Counted from the stretch's first letter, positions 9,449-19,219 are shown. The stretch is 64,000 nt of DNA from an uncultured Prevotella sp. (GCA_946402275.1 CAMIVY010000003.1:1-64000); one strand, 5' to 3'. Numbers and translations: made by a program. Notes: generated by a model from the letters alone, not told the origin.

Positions 9449-10387
9449 TTACAAATCGTACTCGTACCAGTCGTAGCAGACGGTGCGCCCACCGAAGCCC
9501 TGCTTTTGGAAAATCAAGGGGGCATTGAGTTCGTTGGTAGTGCCGATGGCGGAGGTGCCGAAGTCGAAATAGGGACGGTGAAAGTCGGTAAGGTGAATGA
9601 GATGATGGAACAGCAGGTCGAGGGCGCCCAGGCGCTTGCCCTGCTCCGAGGCGGAAATGTACTGGGTGTGCACCACCTGCGACGTGAGATAAAGCACGGT
9701 ACCACCCAGCGGGGTATCGTCGCGATAGGTCATGAAGAGCCTGATGGCCGACGGGAAGCGCGAATGGAGCAGCTGGATTTCAGCGAGGGTGTGCACGGGG
9801 CGGGCATCGTACTTGGTGCGGAGGTTGTCGGCAAGTATCTTCCAGAAAGCAGGGAAATCGTCGCTCTCACGCACGGTCAGCCTCTCGCGGCATGCTTTCC
9901 GCAAACCCGACAGGCGGGATTCCGCAAAACCGATTTGGTTCGGCATAAAGATGGTGGCGGAGGCGTCGCGCTCTATCAGTCGTGCATGACAACGGAAGAA
10001 GAGGGCGTAGAGGTCTTCCTCGGCGGGCATCGTGTGATAAATTCCTGGCACGGGCTTATAGACCACTTTTCGGAAACTATCAGCCTTCAACCAGGCATTC
10101 ACGGTGTCAAAGAGCTGGCAGAGGTGTTCTGCCGTAGCTCTCTGGTCCGTGATGAAACCACCATAGGTCAGTCCCTGGTGCGACACGAAGACGTCGCCCT
10201 TGCGATTGCCGGGCAGCAGGGCGAAGAGCTTGTTCTTGCGGTAAATGAGCAAGGAACAGTCCTCGAAGCGGTCCTGGTGATAGTCCATGTAGCCCCGATG
10301 GAACAGGAACGTCCCGTTCTTCGAAGCTGCCACGAACCGGTTCCATTCTGCAGCCTTGTCTGCCGTGTATCGCTGTATGTTAAACAT
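9449..10387 (-). CDS. FemAB/GNAT-fold acyltransferase-like protein
   Basis: A 312-aa cytoplasmic protein of the GNAT superfamily, closest in feel to FemAB-like proteins: two acyltransferase-like halves, with LFMTYRDDTPLGGTVLYLTS and HFDFGTSAIG-like elements in the second (the sequence reads PYFDFGTSAIGTTNELNAP). Substrate is unknown; relatives act in cell-envelope peptide or polysaccharide modification. ATG at 10387 is used; a GTG at 10390 directly follows the purT stop and is equally possible. Last gene of the leftward run that begins with the MATE pump. The opposite strand carries a long shadow reading frame only. Confidence 0.7.
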   Translation of the reverse strand: MFNIQRYTADKAAEWNRFVAASKNGTFLFHRGYMDYHQDRFEDCSLLIYRKNKLFALLPGNRKGDVFVSHQGLTYGGFITDQRATAEHLCQLFDTVNAWLKADSFRKVVYKPVPGIYHTMPAEEDLYALFFRCHARLIERDASATIFMPNQIGFAESRLSGLRKACRERLTVRESDDFPAFWKILADNLRTKYDARPVHTLAEIQLLHSRFPSAIRLFMTYRDDTPLGGTVLYLTSQVVHTQYISASEQGKRLGALDLLFHHLIHLTDFHRPYFDFGTSAIGTTNELNAPLIFQKQGFGGRTVCYDWYEYDL

Positions 10388-10390
10388 CAC

Positions 10391-11596
10391 TTAGTGTTCG
10401 AACTTGGTGTAGGGATCTGTGCCGAGTACGGTCTTGGCAAGTCGCTTGGCCTTTTCGCGAAGGGCATTGACATCGTCGCCGACTTCACCATAGCAGAGCA
10501 CGACACCCATGCGGCGACCCTTGTGCGCCTCGGGTTTGCCGAAGATGCGGATGCGCGTGCGATCTTCCTTCAGTGCATCGACGAAGTTATAGGGCAACAA
10601 GGAACGGTCAACGGGGGTCTTGGCCTCGGTGGGCGACAGGATGACAGCCGATGCGCCGGCATGCTCCAGATGGATGCCAGCGATAGGCAAGCCCAGTACG
10701 GCACGCAGATGGAGCTCGAACTCGCTCAAATTCGTAGTGTGACCCAGCGTCACCATACCCGTATCGTGCGGACGGGGTGAAAGTTCAGAGAAGATGACCT
10801 CGCCCTGCTTGGTCAGGAAGAACTCAACGCCCCAGATGCCTGCACCCGTTAGGGCCTTCGTCACCTTGTCGGCCATCGTCTGAGCCTGCTTCAAAGCCTC
10901 ATCAGAAATCTTGTATGGTTGCCATGACTCACGGTAGTCGCCGCTTTTCTGAACGTGTCCGATGGGCGGGCAGAACAGCGTCGGCCAGCCGTGCTGCTGG
11001 GTGACAGTCAACAGTGTGAATTCTGAGTCGAAGTCGATGAACTCCTCGATAATCACCTCTTTCACATCACCACGCGAGCCTTCCATAGCCTCACAGAAAG
11101 CCTGCTCCAGTTCGCCGTCGTTATGCACGTAGCTCTGTCCGTGACCGCTTGACGACATCAGGGGCTTCACCACGCAGGGGAAACCAATCTCGTCGGCAGC
11201 CTTCTTAAACTCGTCGAAGGTCTTGGCATAGAAATACTTCGCCGTGCGCAGTCCCAGCTCCTTGGCAGCCAGGTCGCGGATGGCGCGACGGTTCATGGTG
11301 TAGTTGACGGCTCGAGCTGACGGCACCACCTGAATGCCCTGTTCCTCAAACTTAAACAGGCGCTCCGTACGGATGGCCTCAATCTCCGGCACGATGATGT
11401 CGGGTTGGTGCTTCTTCACCACAGCCTCGAGGGCATCGCCGTCCAGCATGTTAAACACTTCGCGCTCGTCGGCCACCTGCATAGCCGGTGCATTGTCATA
11501 ACGGTCGCAGGCTATCACATACTGTCCTGCACGCATGGCGGCAATCACAAACTCCTTGCCCAGTTCGCCTGAGCCTAATAACAGAATCTTTTTCAT
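10391..11596 (-). CDS. purT: Formate-dependent phosphoribosylglycinamide formyltransferase (GAR transformylase 2)
   Basis: A 401-aa ATP-grasp enzyme. The N-terminal pre-ATP-grasp domain starts [16 protein letters not shown]. The ATP-grasp core includes [16 protein letters not shown] and [19 protein letters not shown], then [14 protein letters not shown]. It makes N-formyl-GAR from GAR, formate and ATP in purine synthesis, replacing folate-dependent PurN. The ATG at 11596 overlaps the stop of the preceding gene (ATGA), indicating translational coupling; a TTG at 11602 is less likely. Confidence 0.95.
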   Translation of the reverse strand: MKKILLLGSGELGKEFVIAAMRAGQYVIACDRYDNAPAMQVADEREVFNMLDGDALEAVVKKHQPDIIVPEIEAIRTERLFKFEEQGIQVVPSARAVNYTMNRRAIRDLAAKELGLRTAKYFYAKTFDEFKKAADEIGFPCVVKPLMSSSGHGQSYVHNDGELEQAFCEAMEGSRGDVKEVIIEEFIDFDSEFTLLTVTQQHGWPTLFCPPIGHVQKSGDYRESWQPYKISDEALKQAQTMADKVTKALTGAGIWGVEFFLTKQGEVIFSELSPRPHDTGMVTLGHTTNLSEFELHLRAVLGLPIAGIHLEHAGASAVILSPTEAKTPVDRSLLPYNFVDALKEDRTRIRIFGKPEAHKGRRMGVVLCYGEVGDDVNALREKAKRLAKTVLGTDPYTKFEH

Positions 11597-12534
11597 CTCC
11601 AATTAAATTTTTTACCTAAATGATATTTCAATGACTGGAAGCCCATGAACTCCAATCTTCCCAGGCTTGGAACAGGCTGAAACGCAGTTTTCAGTTCCTC
11701 ATAATTCCTGTACATCGGTTCAGTCACAGAAACTGCCAGTCTATGATTCTTAACGAGCCAAATAGATTCCTCGTCTCTTGAACCTAACTGACCATTTGAC
11801 TTCTCCTGCACATCATAGAAGCCATCAAAGTCGGACACGTCATAGTATCGAACCTTAAACGGCCACAATAACCGTTTCACCTCTACTTGTCCACGCCATA
11901 CCTTGATTTCCTTATAGGAAAAGAGATAGATGAAAAGCAAGCTTCCAAAAAGCAATATTGCACTTCCACCTATAATGATGGAACCCAGTCGTAGATGCCT
12001 ACCATCAATCACATCTGAAAGAGCAACTGCAACACCAATGAGCACAAAGAATAACCCGAAACCTGTAATCCCATACAAGCGTACCTTGTTGTATTCCGAT
12101 ACGACTTCGGCATTGTCTCTGACAAAGAAGCCAGACTTATCCTTAACCGCTATAGCGCGCTTTATCTCCTCGAAATTCAGGTATAGATTAGAAGATATGC
12201 TAAGCAGCCTTTCACCGTTCTTAATCAATCTGAGCACTTTGCCTGTCTTACGATAATCGCTCTGAGCATAGTCAAACTCAGCAAAGCGATAGAACCGTTT
12301 CCAAAATGGCAACAACAAGTTTCGTGTCTCCAACCCATCAACAACAACAGTGATGCGTTTGATTGAAGCCAAATAAAAAGCAGAAAAAAGCAAAGTGAAC
12401 CCCATCCAGACAAACAAAACAGGCAGGAAGGTTCCCTTATGGAATAAGGAAACGCCACACAATGACAGGACACCAATTGCAATGAGACCCAATGTCTGCC
12501 AAATATACTTTTTATTTAGCCTTGAAGTTAGCAT
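11593..12534 (-). CDS. Membrane protein with a duplicated two-helix plus PH-like unit
   Basis: This 313-aa protein is not a recognised named family. Two similar halves are visible. Each has a pair of hydrophobic helices (about 12-30 and 37-55; 154-175 and 183-208) followed by a roughly 80-residue soluble module. The modules share landmarks: V-E-V-x-x-LLxPF or [10 protein letters not shown], then a tyrosine-rich DFD/EFD segment, then a final motif [13 protein letters not shown] versus [13 protein letters not shown]. That layout fits bacterial PH (YdbT/bPH-like) membrane proteins, which is inference. It lies 3 bases after rmlB and overlaps purT by four bases. Confidence 0.7.
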   Translation of the reverse strand: MLTSRLNKKYIWQTLGLIAIGVLSLCGVSLFHKGTFLPVLFVWMGFTLLFSAFYLASIKRITVVVDGLETRNLLLPFWKRFYRFAEFDYAQSDYRKTGKVLRLIKNGERLLSISSNLYLNFEEIKRAIAVKDKSGFFVRDNAEVVSEYNKVRLYGITGFGLFFVLIGVAVALSDVIDGRHLRLGSIIIGGSAILLFGSLLFIYLFSYKEIKVWRGQVEVKRLLWPFKVRYYDVSDFDGFYDVQEKSNGQLGSRDEESIWLVKNHRLAVSVTEPMYRNYEELKTAFQPVPSLGRLEFMGFQSLKYHLGKKFNWR

Positions 12535-12537
12535 GCT

Positions 12538-13674
12538 TTATCTGTTCTTATACATGTTGTCATAGTATTTCTGGTAGTCGCCCGAGGTGACGTTGTCCAG
12601 CCACTCCTGGTTGTCGAGATACCAGCGGACGGTCTTCTCGATACCCTCCTCGAACTGCAACGAGGGTTCCCAGCCAAGCTCACGCTGGAGTTTGCTTGAG
12701 TCGATGGCATAACGCAGGTCGTGTCCAGCACGGTCGGTAACGAAGGTGATCAAGTCCATATCCTCGCCTTCCTTGCGGCCCAGCAGACGGTCAACGGTCT
12801 TAATCACCACCTTGATGATGTCGATGTTCTTCCACTCGTTGAAGCCGCCAATGTTATACGTATCGGCTATCTTACCCTCATGGAAAATGAGGTCGATGGC
12901 ACGGGCATGGTCCTCCACAAAGAGCCAGTCGCGCACGTTCTCGCCCTTGCCATAAACAGGCAGTGGCTTGCGATGACGGATATTGTTGATGAAGAGTGGT
13001 ATCAGCTTTTCTGGGAACTGATAGGGACCATAGTTATTCGAACAGTTGGTCACCACCACAGGCATACCATAGGTGTCGTGGAAAGCACGGACGAAGTGGT
13101 CGCTCGAAGCCTTCGAGGCGCTGTAGGGCGAATGAGGATTATACTTCGTGGTCTCCAGGAAGAACTTGTCGCCATAAGCCAGATGGTGCTCAGCCGAAGA
13201 GGCGGTGGTGGTAAACGGAGGCTCGATACCCTCGGGGTGCGTCAATTCGAGTGCACCATATACCTCGTCGGTAGAGATGTGGTAGAAGCGCTTGCCATCG
13301 TACTTCTCTGGCAGCGACTCCCAATAGAGCTTGGCAGCCTGAAGGAGTGACAGTGTTCCCATCACGTTGGTCTGGGCAAAGGTGAAGGGGTCTTTAATCG
13401 AGCGATCCACATGACTCTCGGCAGCCAGATGGATAATGCCATCGACCTTCTTGTCCTGCATCAGCTGGTAGAAGGCATCGAAGTCGCAAATGTCCATCTT
13501 CACAAACTCGTAGTTGGGCTTGTCCTCGATGTCCTTCAGGTTAGCCAAGTTGCCGGCATACGTCAACTTGTCGAGGTTGATGATGTGATACTCGGGATAC
13601 TTGTTCACAAACAGGCGCACCACATGGCTTCCAATAAAGCCTGCGCCACCAGTAATAACGATTGTTCTTTTCAT
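12538..13674 (-). CDS. rmlB: dTDP-glucose 4,6-dehydratase
   Basis: A 378-aa extended short-chain dehydrogenase. The NAD-binding GGAGFIGSH is at residues 8-16; the active site has HISTDEVYG (Thr-Asp-Glu) and YSASKASSDH (Tyr-x-x-x-Lys). It converts dTDP-glucose to dTDP-4-keto-6-deoxyglucose, the precursor for rhamnose and other deoxysugars of surface glycans. The rest of the rml pathway is not next to it; it is embedded in a mixed leftward operon. Slightly longer than the common 350 residues because of a C-terminal extension, as is usual in Bacteroidota. Confidence 0.95.
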   Translation of the reverse strand: MKRTIVITGGAGFIGSHVVRLFVNKYPEYHIINLDKLTYAGNLANLKDIEDKPNYEFVKMDICDFDAFYQLMQDKKVDGIIHLAAESHVDRSIKDPFTFAQTNVMGTLSLLQAAKLYWESLPEKYDGKRFYHISTDEVYGALELTHPEGIEPPFTTTASSAEHHLAYGDKFFLETTKYNPHSPYSASKASSDHFVRAFHDTYGMPVVVTNCSNNYGPYQFPEKLIPLFINNIRHRKPLPVYGKGENVRDWLFVEDHARAIDLIFHEGKIADTYNIGGFNEWKNIDIIKVVIKTVDRLLGRKEGEDMDLITFVTDRAGHDLRYAIDSSKLQRELGWEPSLQFEEGIEKTVRWYLDNQEWLDNVTSGDYQKYYDNMYKNR

Positions 13675-13684
13675 ATATCAATAT

Positions 13685-13870
13685 TTATTGTTTTTTCTTC
13701 TTCCAATCATAAATAAAGTTGCCAAGTCCAAACACGAGGGCAAAAATAGCCGTTCTATAAAAGTTGATCTCTGGTTTCGTAAAATATTGAAAAGCCATGT
13801 CAACGATAGCGGCAAGCACGACCATCCCTGTGCCCTTTGCCAAAAAAACGAAAAGTTTATCTCTTGTCAT
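13685..13870 (-). CDS. Small two-helix membrane protein
   Basis: A 61-aa protein with two hydrophobic segments (about 15-30 and 40-55) and a lysine-rich C-terminus (DWKKKKQ), which would place the tail in the cytoplasm. I do not recognise a family. It has a proper ATG, sits 18 bases after the phosphoesterase gene and 10 bases before rmlB, and keeps the operon direction, which supports it as a real gene. Confidence 0.65.
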   Translation of the reverse strand: MTRDKLFVFLAKGTGMVVLAAIVDMAFQYFTKPEINFYRTAIFALVFGLGNFIYDWKKKKQ

Positions 13871-13888
13871 AATTCCAATTTGTTGTAT

Positions 13889-14380
13889 TTATCTCCCTAA
13901 TGTTATAACCTCACAATCGGTGAATTTATTGCCCTCGACAGTCAGTCTTATGAGCGTGCGTTCCTTGTGCCAGCCCTGCAAGCCGGCGGCACCCGGATTG
14001 ATGTGCAGCATGTTGAGCGTCTTGTCGAACTTCACTTTTAATATATGCGAATGTCCCGCCACGAACAGCTGCGGCGGATTGGCATAGAGCATGGAGCGCA
14101 CGGAGTAGTCATAATTACCCGGATAGCCACCAATATGCTTGATGAGCACATCGACATCCTCACACTTGAAACGGTTCAGCTCGCGATACATCAGGCGCAG
14201 GTCGCCGCCGTCGCAGTTGCCGCAGACGGCACGGAACGGGCGGAAAGCCTCAAACTTCTCGGCCACCTCCACACTGCCGATGTCGCCTGCATGCCATATC
14301 TCGTCGCACGGCTCGAAGTAGTGCAGGTATTTCTCGTCCCAATACGAATGGGTGTCGCTGATGATTCCTATCTTCTTCAT
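13889..14380 (-). CDS. YfcE/MJ0936-type metallophosphoesterase
   Basis: This 163-aa protein carries the calcineurin-like metal-binding set: DTH (D9-H11), HAGD (near 31), GNCD (near 58) and GHSH (near 108), then INPGAAG. Family members are small cytoplasmic Mn-dependent phosphodiesterases. The substrate is unknown. Its ATG overlaps the stop of the upstream kinase-like gene in an ATGA (14377-14380). Confidence 0.9.
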   Translation of the reverse strand: MKKIGIISDTHSYWDEKYLHYFEPCDEIWHAGDIGSVEVAEKFEAFRPFRAVCGNCDGGDLRLMYRELNRFKCEDVDVLIKHIGGYPGNYDYSVRSMLYANPPQLFVAGHSHILKVKFDKTLNMLHINPGAAGLQGWHKERTLIRLTVEGNKFTDCEVITLGR

Positions 14381-14991
14381 AGTCCAAAACGTTTGCGGAT
14401 AAAGTCGACTATCAGTTTCTCAGTATCTTCGAGACCCAACAGGCTGGCATCGACACAGAGGTCATAGCTCTCGGCAGCCCCCCACTTCTTACCCGTGTAG
14501 TAGTTGTAATACTGCTCGCGGCGGCTCTCCACCTGTTCAATGAGCCTGCGAGCATGCTCGGCATCAAGACCTTTCACCTTCGACACCAGCTCCACGCGGA
14601 AATCTATGGAGGCCGTGATAAACACATTCACAACATTGTCGAAATCCCTCAATATATAGTCGGCACAACGACCCAGAAAAACGCAACTGCCTTCGCCGGC
14701 TGCCTTGCGGATAGCATCGCTCTGGAATTGGAACAGGCTGTCCTGCGAGAAGTTTGAACCATAGAGACCACCTATCATGTGGGGTGCCTGAATGTTAAAC
14801 AAGCCACGCAAAAAGCCTTTCTTCTCATCGTTCTGCTTGAAGATTTTCTCAGAAAAGCCACTCTCCTTGGCAGCGAGATTCAGCAGTTCACGGTCATAGA
14901 ACTTCGCCTCAAAATCCTGTGCCAACATCCGTCCTATCTCCTGTCCGCCAGCACCAACCTGCCTGCCTACATTGATAATTATATGCTTCAT
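14377..14991 (-). CDS. Cytidylate kinase-like family protein
   Basis: A 204-aa protein of the cytidylate-kinase-like (Cytidylate_kin_2) family. The nucleotide-binding loop is degenerate but glycine-rich (GRQVGAGGQEIG), then FYDRELLNLAAKESG and GRCADYILRDFDNVVNVFI (19 residues). True CMP kinases have GxxxxGKS/T; here the K-S/T is missing, so the reaction is uncertain. ATG at 14991 is preceded by AAGGAAG; a GTG at 15009 overlaps the MATE gene. Confidence 0.82.
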   Translation of the reverse strand: MKHIIINVGRQVGAGGQEIGRMLAQDFEAKFYDRELLNLAAKESGFSEKIFKQNDEKKGFLRGLFNIQAPHMIGGLYGSNFSQDSLFQFQSDAIRKAAGEGSCVFLGRCADYILRDFDNVVNVFITASIDFRVELVSKVKGLDAEHARRLIEQVESRREQYYNYYTGKKWGAAESYDLCVDASLLGLEDTEKLIVDFIRKRFGL

Positions 14992-15001
14992 CTTCCTTGG
15001 T

Positions 15002-16357
15002 TTATTCACTTTTTACTGCTTTGAACTTCTTCATATACCACATCAGCATGGGTATCGTCATGGCAAACGACAGAAAATCGCTGGCTGGCATCGAATACCA
15101 TACACCGTCCAAATGCCAGAATATCGGAAACACGTAAGCCATAGGCAATAGTAAGAACAACTGACGTGATAGCGACAGGAATATCGATACCTTTACTTTT
15201 CCGATGCTTTGGAAAAAATGGGTAATGGTAGCCTGAGAGCCTACCACGAAAAACACCAGCATGTCCAGACGAATGCCCCGAGCTGCCATCTCTATCAGAG
15301 TGGCATCGGTAGTAAAGATACGCGCTATCTGACGGGGGAACAGCATGGACAATCCCCAGCCTACCAGCAAGATGGCTGTGGCATAGGTAATGGCCAGAAA
15401 CAAACAACGCAGCATGCGGTCGTATTTCTCTGCTCCGTAGTTATAGCCCACGATAGGCTGCATACCCTGACAGACACCCATCACAAACATGAAGAACATC
15501 ATAACCACAGAATTGGCTATTGAGTAGGCCCCCACAGCCATGTCACCACCATAATGCACAAACTGATTATTCATAAAGATGACGATGACGCTACTTGTCA
15601 CATTCATCAGGAATGGCGATATTCCTATGGCGATAATATTGCTAACCAAGCGCTTCTTCAACTTGTAGATACCACGCTTCAAATGCAGGATTTCGCTCTT
15701 GTTCGAAAACAGATACAACTGCCAGCACATCGCTATTGTCTGTGAAGTGACCGTTGCCAAGGCTGCCCCACGGATACCCCAGCGGAACCACCACACGAAC
15801 AAGATGACAAGCACAATGTTCATAGCCACCGTAAACAAGACGGAATACATGGCATGCTTCGGTTTTCCGGCAGCCCTAAGCACCGCGTTCAAGCCAAAAT
15901 ACATGTGGGTTATCACATTGCCCAGCAAAATAATGGTCATAAACGAACGGGCGTATGGCAAGGTGACGTCGCTGGCTCCAAAGAAAAGCAGGATAGGGTC
16001 CAGGAACAACAGACAGACCGCCATGAACGAGAGTCCTATAATCAGATTCAGCGTAATGGTGTTGCCCAGCAAGTTGCCCGCAGTCACATAGTCCCGCTGC
16101 CCTAACTTCACACTGATGCACGCCGAAGAGCCCACACCCACAGCAGCACCAAAGGCAGCACTCAGGTTCATAAAAGGAAAGGTAATGCCCAAACCGGCAA
16201 TGGCCTCCGGACCTACTATCTGGCCTATCATGGCACGGTCAATGATATTATACAGACTGGAAGCCGACATAGCGACAATAGCAGGCAGGGCATACTGCCA
16301 TAGCAACTGTCCTATTGGCTTTGTTCCCAGTTCAAGTGCTGCTTGTTTGTTGTCCAT
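15002..16357 (-). CDS. MATE family efflux transporter
   Basis: A 451-aa protein with about 12 transmembrane helices in two halves. It begins LGTKPIGQLLWQYALPAIV, and has the MATE-typical MIGQIVGPEAIAGLGITFP and later GVCQGMQPIVGYNYGAEKY. It is a sodium- or proton-driven multidrug/metabolite exporter of the inner membrane; substrates unknown. The ATG at 16357 is preferred over an upstream in-frame start at 16405 because the promoter lies between them. First gene of the eight-gene leftward run down to 9449. Confidence 0.93.
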   Translation of the reverse strand: MDNKQAALELGTKPIGQLLWQYALPAIVAMSASSLYNIIDRAMIGQIVGPEAIAGLGITFPFMNLSAAFGAAVGVGSSACISVKLGQRDYVTAGNLLGNTITLNLIIGLSFMAVCLLFLDPILLFFGASDVTLPYARSFMTIILLGNVITHMYFGLNAVLRAAGKPKHAMYSVLFTVAMNIVLVILFVWWFRWGIRGAALATVTSQTIAMCWQLYLFSNKSEILHLKRGIYKLKKRLVSNIIAIGISPFLMNVTSSVIVIFMNNQFVHYGGDMAVGAYSIANSVVMMFFMFVMGVCQGMQPIVGYNYGAEKYDRMLRCLFLAITYATAILLVGWGLSMLFPRQIARIFTTDATLIEMAARGIRLDMLVFFVVGSQATITHFFQSIGKVKVSIFLSLSRQLFLLLPMAYVFPIFWHLDGVWYSMPASDFLSFAMTIPMLMWYMKKFKAVKSE

Positions 16358-16374
16358 ATTATATAAATAATGTG

Positions 16375-16406
16375 CAAAATTACTGCTTATTGCTTGAACT
16401 GCCAAA
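16375..16406 (-). promoter_or_regulatory. Promoter of the MATE-to-GNAT operon
   Basis: Minus-strand TAATTTTG (16382-16375) lies 20 bases downstream of TTTG (16406-16403), both matching the Bacteroidota consensus. It is the only good promoter seen for the run of eight genes. Confidence 0.6.
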
Positions 16407-16446
16407 TCTTTTAGGCTTTATTATGATAGATATTTGAAGAAAATTA

Positions 16447-16478
16447 TTTGGTTTTTCACTTAGATTACACTACCTTTG
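16447..16478 (+). promoter_or_regulatory. Promoter of the subtilase-xseAB operon
   Basis: TTTG at 16447-16450 and TACCTTTG at 16471-16478 with exactly 20 bases between them, 27 bases before the ATG at 16506. Confidence 0.65.
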
Positions 16479-16505
16479 TAGCCCGAAACCTAATGAGGAA
16501 AAGAT

Positions 16506-17954
16506 ATGCTAAGACAAATCTGTATGCTTTTATGCCTGTTTCTTGCGACAGCTTCTTCGCTTGCCACGAAGCCTGGAATGGCTCAGCGGCAGAAATACAA
16601 GCATGGCATCAGCTATATCTATCGCATCTATCTTTCTGACAAAAAGGAATCCCCTTATTCTCTGACTCACCCCTCACGCTACCTCTCCCATCGTTCACTA
16701 GATCGGCGTAAGCGACAACATCTGAAGCTTGACTCTACCGATTTACCTGTCAGTCCCCGTTATATCAGACAGATAGAGAAAATCAAGGAGGTAGAAATCG
16801 TCGGGCAAAGTCGCTGGCTGAACACCCTCCTTGTCAGGATGAAGGACACTACCCTGCTCAATACTATAGACCAGTTGCCCTTTGTCCTACAACGGAAAAT
16901 GGTGTGGCACTCCCCCGACTCTATCACGCAGACTGCCGAACGGGTGAAATACCTTGACCACTTTGAAGAGTACGACCATATACCCAACCAAAGATACGGG
17001 AGAAGCCATGACCAAATCAGGGTGTTGCAGGGACAACGGCTTCACGACATCCAGATGGAAGGGGCTGGTATGATGATTGCCGTTATTGACGGTGGTTTCC
17101 GCAATGTAGATCGTATTCCTGCTTTTATGCACTCTGACATCCGTGGCTTTAAAGACTTTGTCTGTCCGCCCTCTCCCTCCGTATTCGCAGAAACCGATCA
17201 TGGCACAAAAGTGCTCTCAGCGATGGCACTCAACGAACCTTTCTACTATATCGGATCTGCTCCTAAGAGTGCCTATTGGCTGCTACGCTCAGAAGACCAG
17301 CAGACAGAACAGGAGGTAGAGGAAGACTATTGGGTGATGGCTGCCGAGTTTGCCGACTCCGTAGGATGCGATCTCATCAATTCATCATTAGGTTATAATG
17401 AATATGACCATGCCGGGATGAGTCACCCTTTGTGGCATCTCAATGGCAGTACGGCCTTCATATCACAAGCGGCCTCCATGCTGGCCGACAAGGGTGTTAT
17501 CCTCATCAATTCAGCAGGCAATTCCGGTATGGGACCTTGGAAAAAAATTACCGTTCCTGCGGATGCAGACAACATCTTGACCGTAGGAGCCGTTACCTCC
17601 GACGCCCCTTATCGCATTGCTCCCTTCAGTTCTATCGGACCATCACAAGACGGAAGGGTAAAACCAGACATTGTTGCCGTGGGAGCACCTGCCTATCTTG
17701 TCAACGGGCGCGGAAACATCATGCAAGACATGGGCACCTCCTTTGCGGCTCCCATTGTCTGTGGACTGACAGCCTGTCTGTGGGAGGCACTTCCTGAGAA
17801 AACAGCCAAGGAGATGATTGAACTCATCCGGCTCTCAAGCAACAACTACGAACATCCCGATAACATCTATGGTTATGGCATTCCCAAGTTTTGGCGAGCC
17901 TATATGCTGGGGAAAGTGAAAAGTGAAGAGGGGAAAGTGAAAAGCGAAGAGTGA
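16506..17954 (+). CDS. Secreted S8 (subtilisin-like) serine peptidase
   Basis: A 482-aa protein with a signal peptide and a propeptide-like N-terminal region, then a subtilase domain. The catalytic triad is Asp195 (AVIDGGF), His232 (TDHGTK) and Ser412 (GTSFAAPI), with oxyanion Asn339 (NSAGN). The Asp motif is DGG rather than the usual DTG/DSG. There is no obvious Type IX secretion C-terminal domain. The last 14 residues are two copies of GKVKSEE, written by a 21-bp tandem repeat, so the tail looks like a repeat-driven extension. Substrate unknown. xseA follows after 10 bases. Confidence 0.9.
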   Translation: MLRQICMLLCLFLATASSLATKPGMAQRQKYKHGISYIYRIYLSDKKESPYSLTHPSRYLSHRSLDRRKRQHLKLDSTDLPVSPRYIRQIEKIKEVEIVGQSRWLNTLLVRMKDTTLLNTIDQLPFVLQRKMVWHSPDSITQTAERVKYLDHFEEYDHIPNQRYGRSHDQIRVLQGQRLHDIQMEGAGMMIAVIDGGFRNVDRIPAFMHSDIRGFKDFVCPPSPSVFAETDHGTKVLSAMALNEPFYYIGSAPKSAYWLLRSEDQQTEQEVEEDYWVMAAEFADSVGCDLINSSLGYNEYDHAGMSHPLWHLNGSTAFISQAASMLADKGVILINSAGNSGMGPWKKITVPADADNILTVGAVTSDAPYRIAPFSSIGPSQDGRVKPDIVAVGAPAYLVNGRGNIMQDMGTSFAAPIVCGLTACLWEALPEKTAKEMIELIRLSSNNYEHPDNIYGYGIPKFWRAYMLGKVKSEEGKVKSEE

Positions 17955-17976
17955 AGATTGAAAAGTGAAAAGTGAG
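17910..17976 (+). repeat. 21-bp purine-rich tandem repeat spanning subtilase end and xseA start
   Basis: Unit GGGAAAGTGAAAAGTGAAGAG occurs at 17910-17930 and, with one change, at 17931-17951; degraded GAAAAGTG units continue to 17976. The first two units are coding (GKVKSEE twice). The GTG start of xseA at 17965 lies inside the last units. Confidence 0.8.
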
Positions 17977-19209
17977 CATAGATATACCCTCCGCCAACTG
18001 AACCTCATGGTAAAAGATGCCATCGAGATGCAACTGCCCGATGAATATTGGGTAGAAGCAGAGTTGGCAGAATGTCGTGAAAGAGGAGGACATTGCTATC
18101 TGGAACTGATAGAGAAAGAGGAAGCAGCCAATACACCTGTTGCAAAAGCCTCTGCAAAATGCTGGCGGCAGACGTGGCAGATAGTGCTACCCTATTTTGA
18201 GCGAGCCACAGGACAAACCATCCACGCAGGCATGAAAGTGCTGCTTAAAGTCTATGCACAATTCCACGAAGCCTACGGATTCTCATGGATTGTTTCAGAT
18301 ATCGACCCTACATACACGTTGGGAGATATGGCCCGCAAGCGTCAGGAAATTATCCGCAAGCTGAAAGAAGCTGGCATTTTCGACCTTCAACGTGAACTTT
18401 GCATCCCATTATTCGCCCAGCGAATAGCAGTCATCTCTGCTGAAGGAGCAGCTGGCTATGGAGATTTCTGTAGGCAACTGGAAGACAACGAATACGGTTT
18501 CCGCTTTGAGGTGACACTCTTCCCAGCTATCATGCAGGGCGAACAGGTGGAAACATCCGTTGTTACAGCCTTAAACGCCATATACCCTCATGTCCATGAT
18601 TTCGACGTGGTAGTCATCATCCGTGGTGGTGGTGCCACTTCCGACCTTAGCGGATTCGACACATTAGCATTGGCAGAAAACGTGTCACAATTCCCCATAC
18701 CTATCATTACAGGAATCGGACACGACCGCGATGAGAGCATTCTGGATATGGTGGCAAACACACGAGTCAAGACACCTACAGCAGCCGCTGCATTACTGAT
18801 AGACAACCTGAGACAAGTTCTGGAAAGAATTAACAATGCACAGCAACGCATCACGCTGGCCATCCACCAAAAGATATCCAATCAGAAGTCACGTCTAACC
18901 AATCTTCAGACACTCATCCCAGCCCTCGTCGAACGTAAGCTGAGTAATGCCAAGCACCGTGTTGAATTGCTGGAGAACAGACTACCTGCAGCAACAGAGC
19001 GCATCATGACCAACCAGAAGCATAAGCTGAGTCAAATAGAACTGATGTTACAGAGTTACGACCCTCAGCTATTGCTCAAAAGAGGCTATAGCATCACGCT
19101 GCTGAATGGACGGGCCGTACGCGACCCAGAAGAGCTGAAGGCTGGCGACAAAATAGAAACGCGAGTAGAAAAAGGAACCATCCAATCTGTTGTTATAATT
19201 GAAAAATGA
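17965..19209 (+). CDS. xseA: Exodeoxyribonuclease VII large subunit
   Basis: A 414-aa protein with an N-terminal OB-fold (YTLRQLNLMVKDAIEMQLPD, then WVEAELAEC) and a catalytic exonuc_VII_L domain. Conserved elements include AVISAEGAAGYGDF, IIRGGGATSDLSGFD and GIGHDRDESILD, then a long helical region. With XseB it degrades single-stranded DNA from both ends to oligonucleotides. The start is taken as GTG 17965, which restores the usual N-terminus; it lies in repeat DNA, and the first ATG (18007) would cut into the OB fold. xseB follows after 10 bases. Confidence 0.93.
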   Translation: MKSEHRYTLRQLNLMVKDAIEMQLPDEYWVEAELAECRERGGHCYLELIEKEEAANTPVAKASAKCWRQTWQIVLPYFERATGQTIHAGMKVLLKVYAQFHEAYGFSWIVSDIDPTYTLGDMARKRQEIIRKLKEAGIFDLQRELCIPLFAQRIAVISAEGAAGYGDFCRQLEDNEYGFRFEVTLFPAIMQGEQVETSVVTALNAIYPHVHDFDVVVIIRGGGATSDLSGFDTLALAENVSQFPIPIITGIGHDRDESILDMVANTRVKTPTAAAALLIDNLRQVLERINNAQQRITLAIHQKISNQKSRLTNLQTLIPALVERKLSNAKHRVELLENRLPAATERIMTNQKHKLSQIELMLQSYDPQLLLKRGYSITLLNGRAVRDPEELKAGDKIETRVEKGTIQSVVIIEK

Positions 19210-19219
19210 AAAGTAAGTT

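Noticed and set aside
9506..10780. A 424-codon rightward open frame
   Set aside because: It lies antisense to the FemAB/GNAT-like and purT genes, crosses their junction, has no motif, and is explained by the GC-rich codon pattern of the leftward genes.
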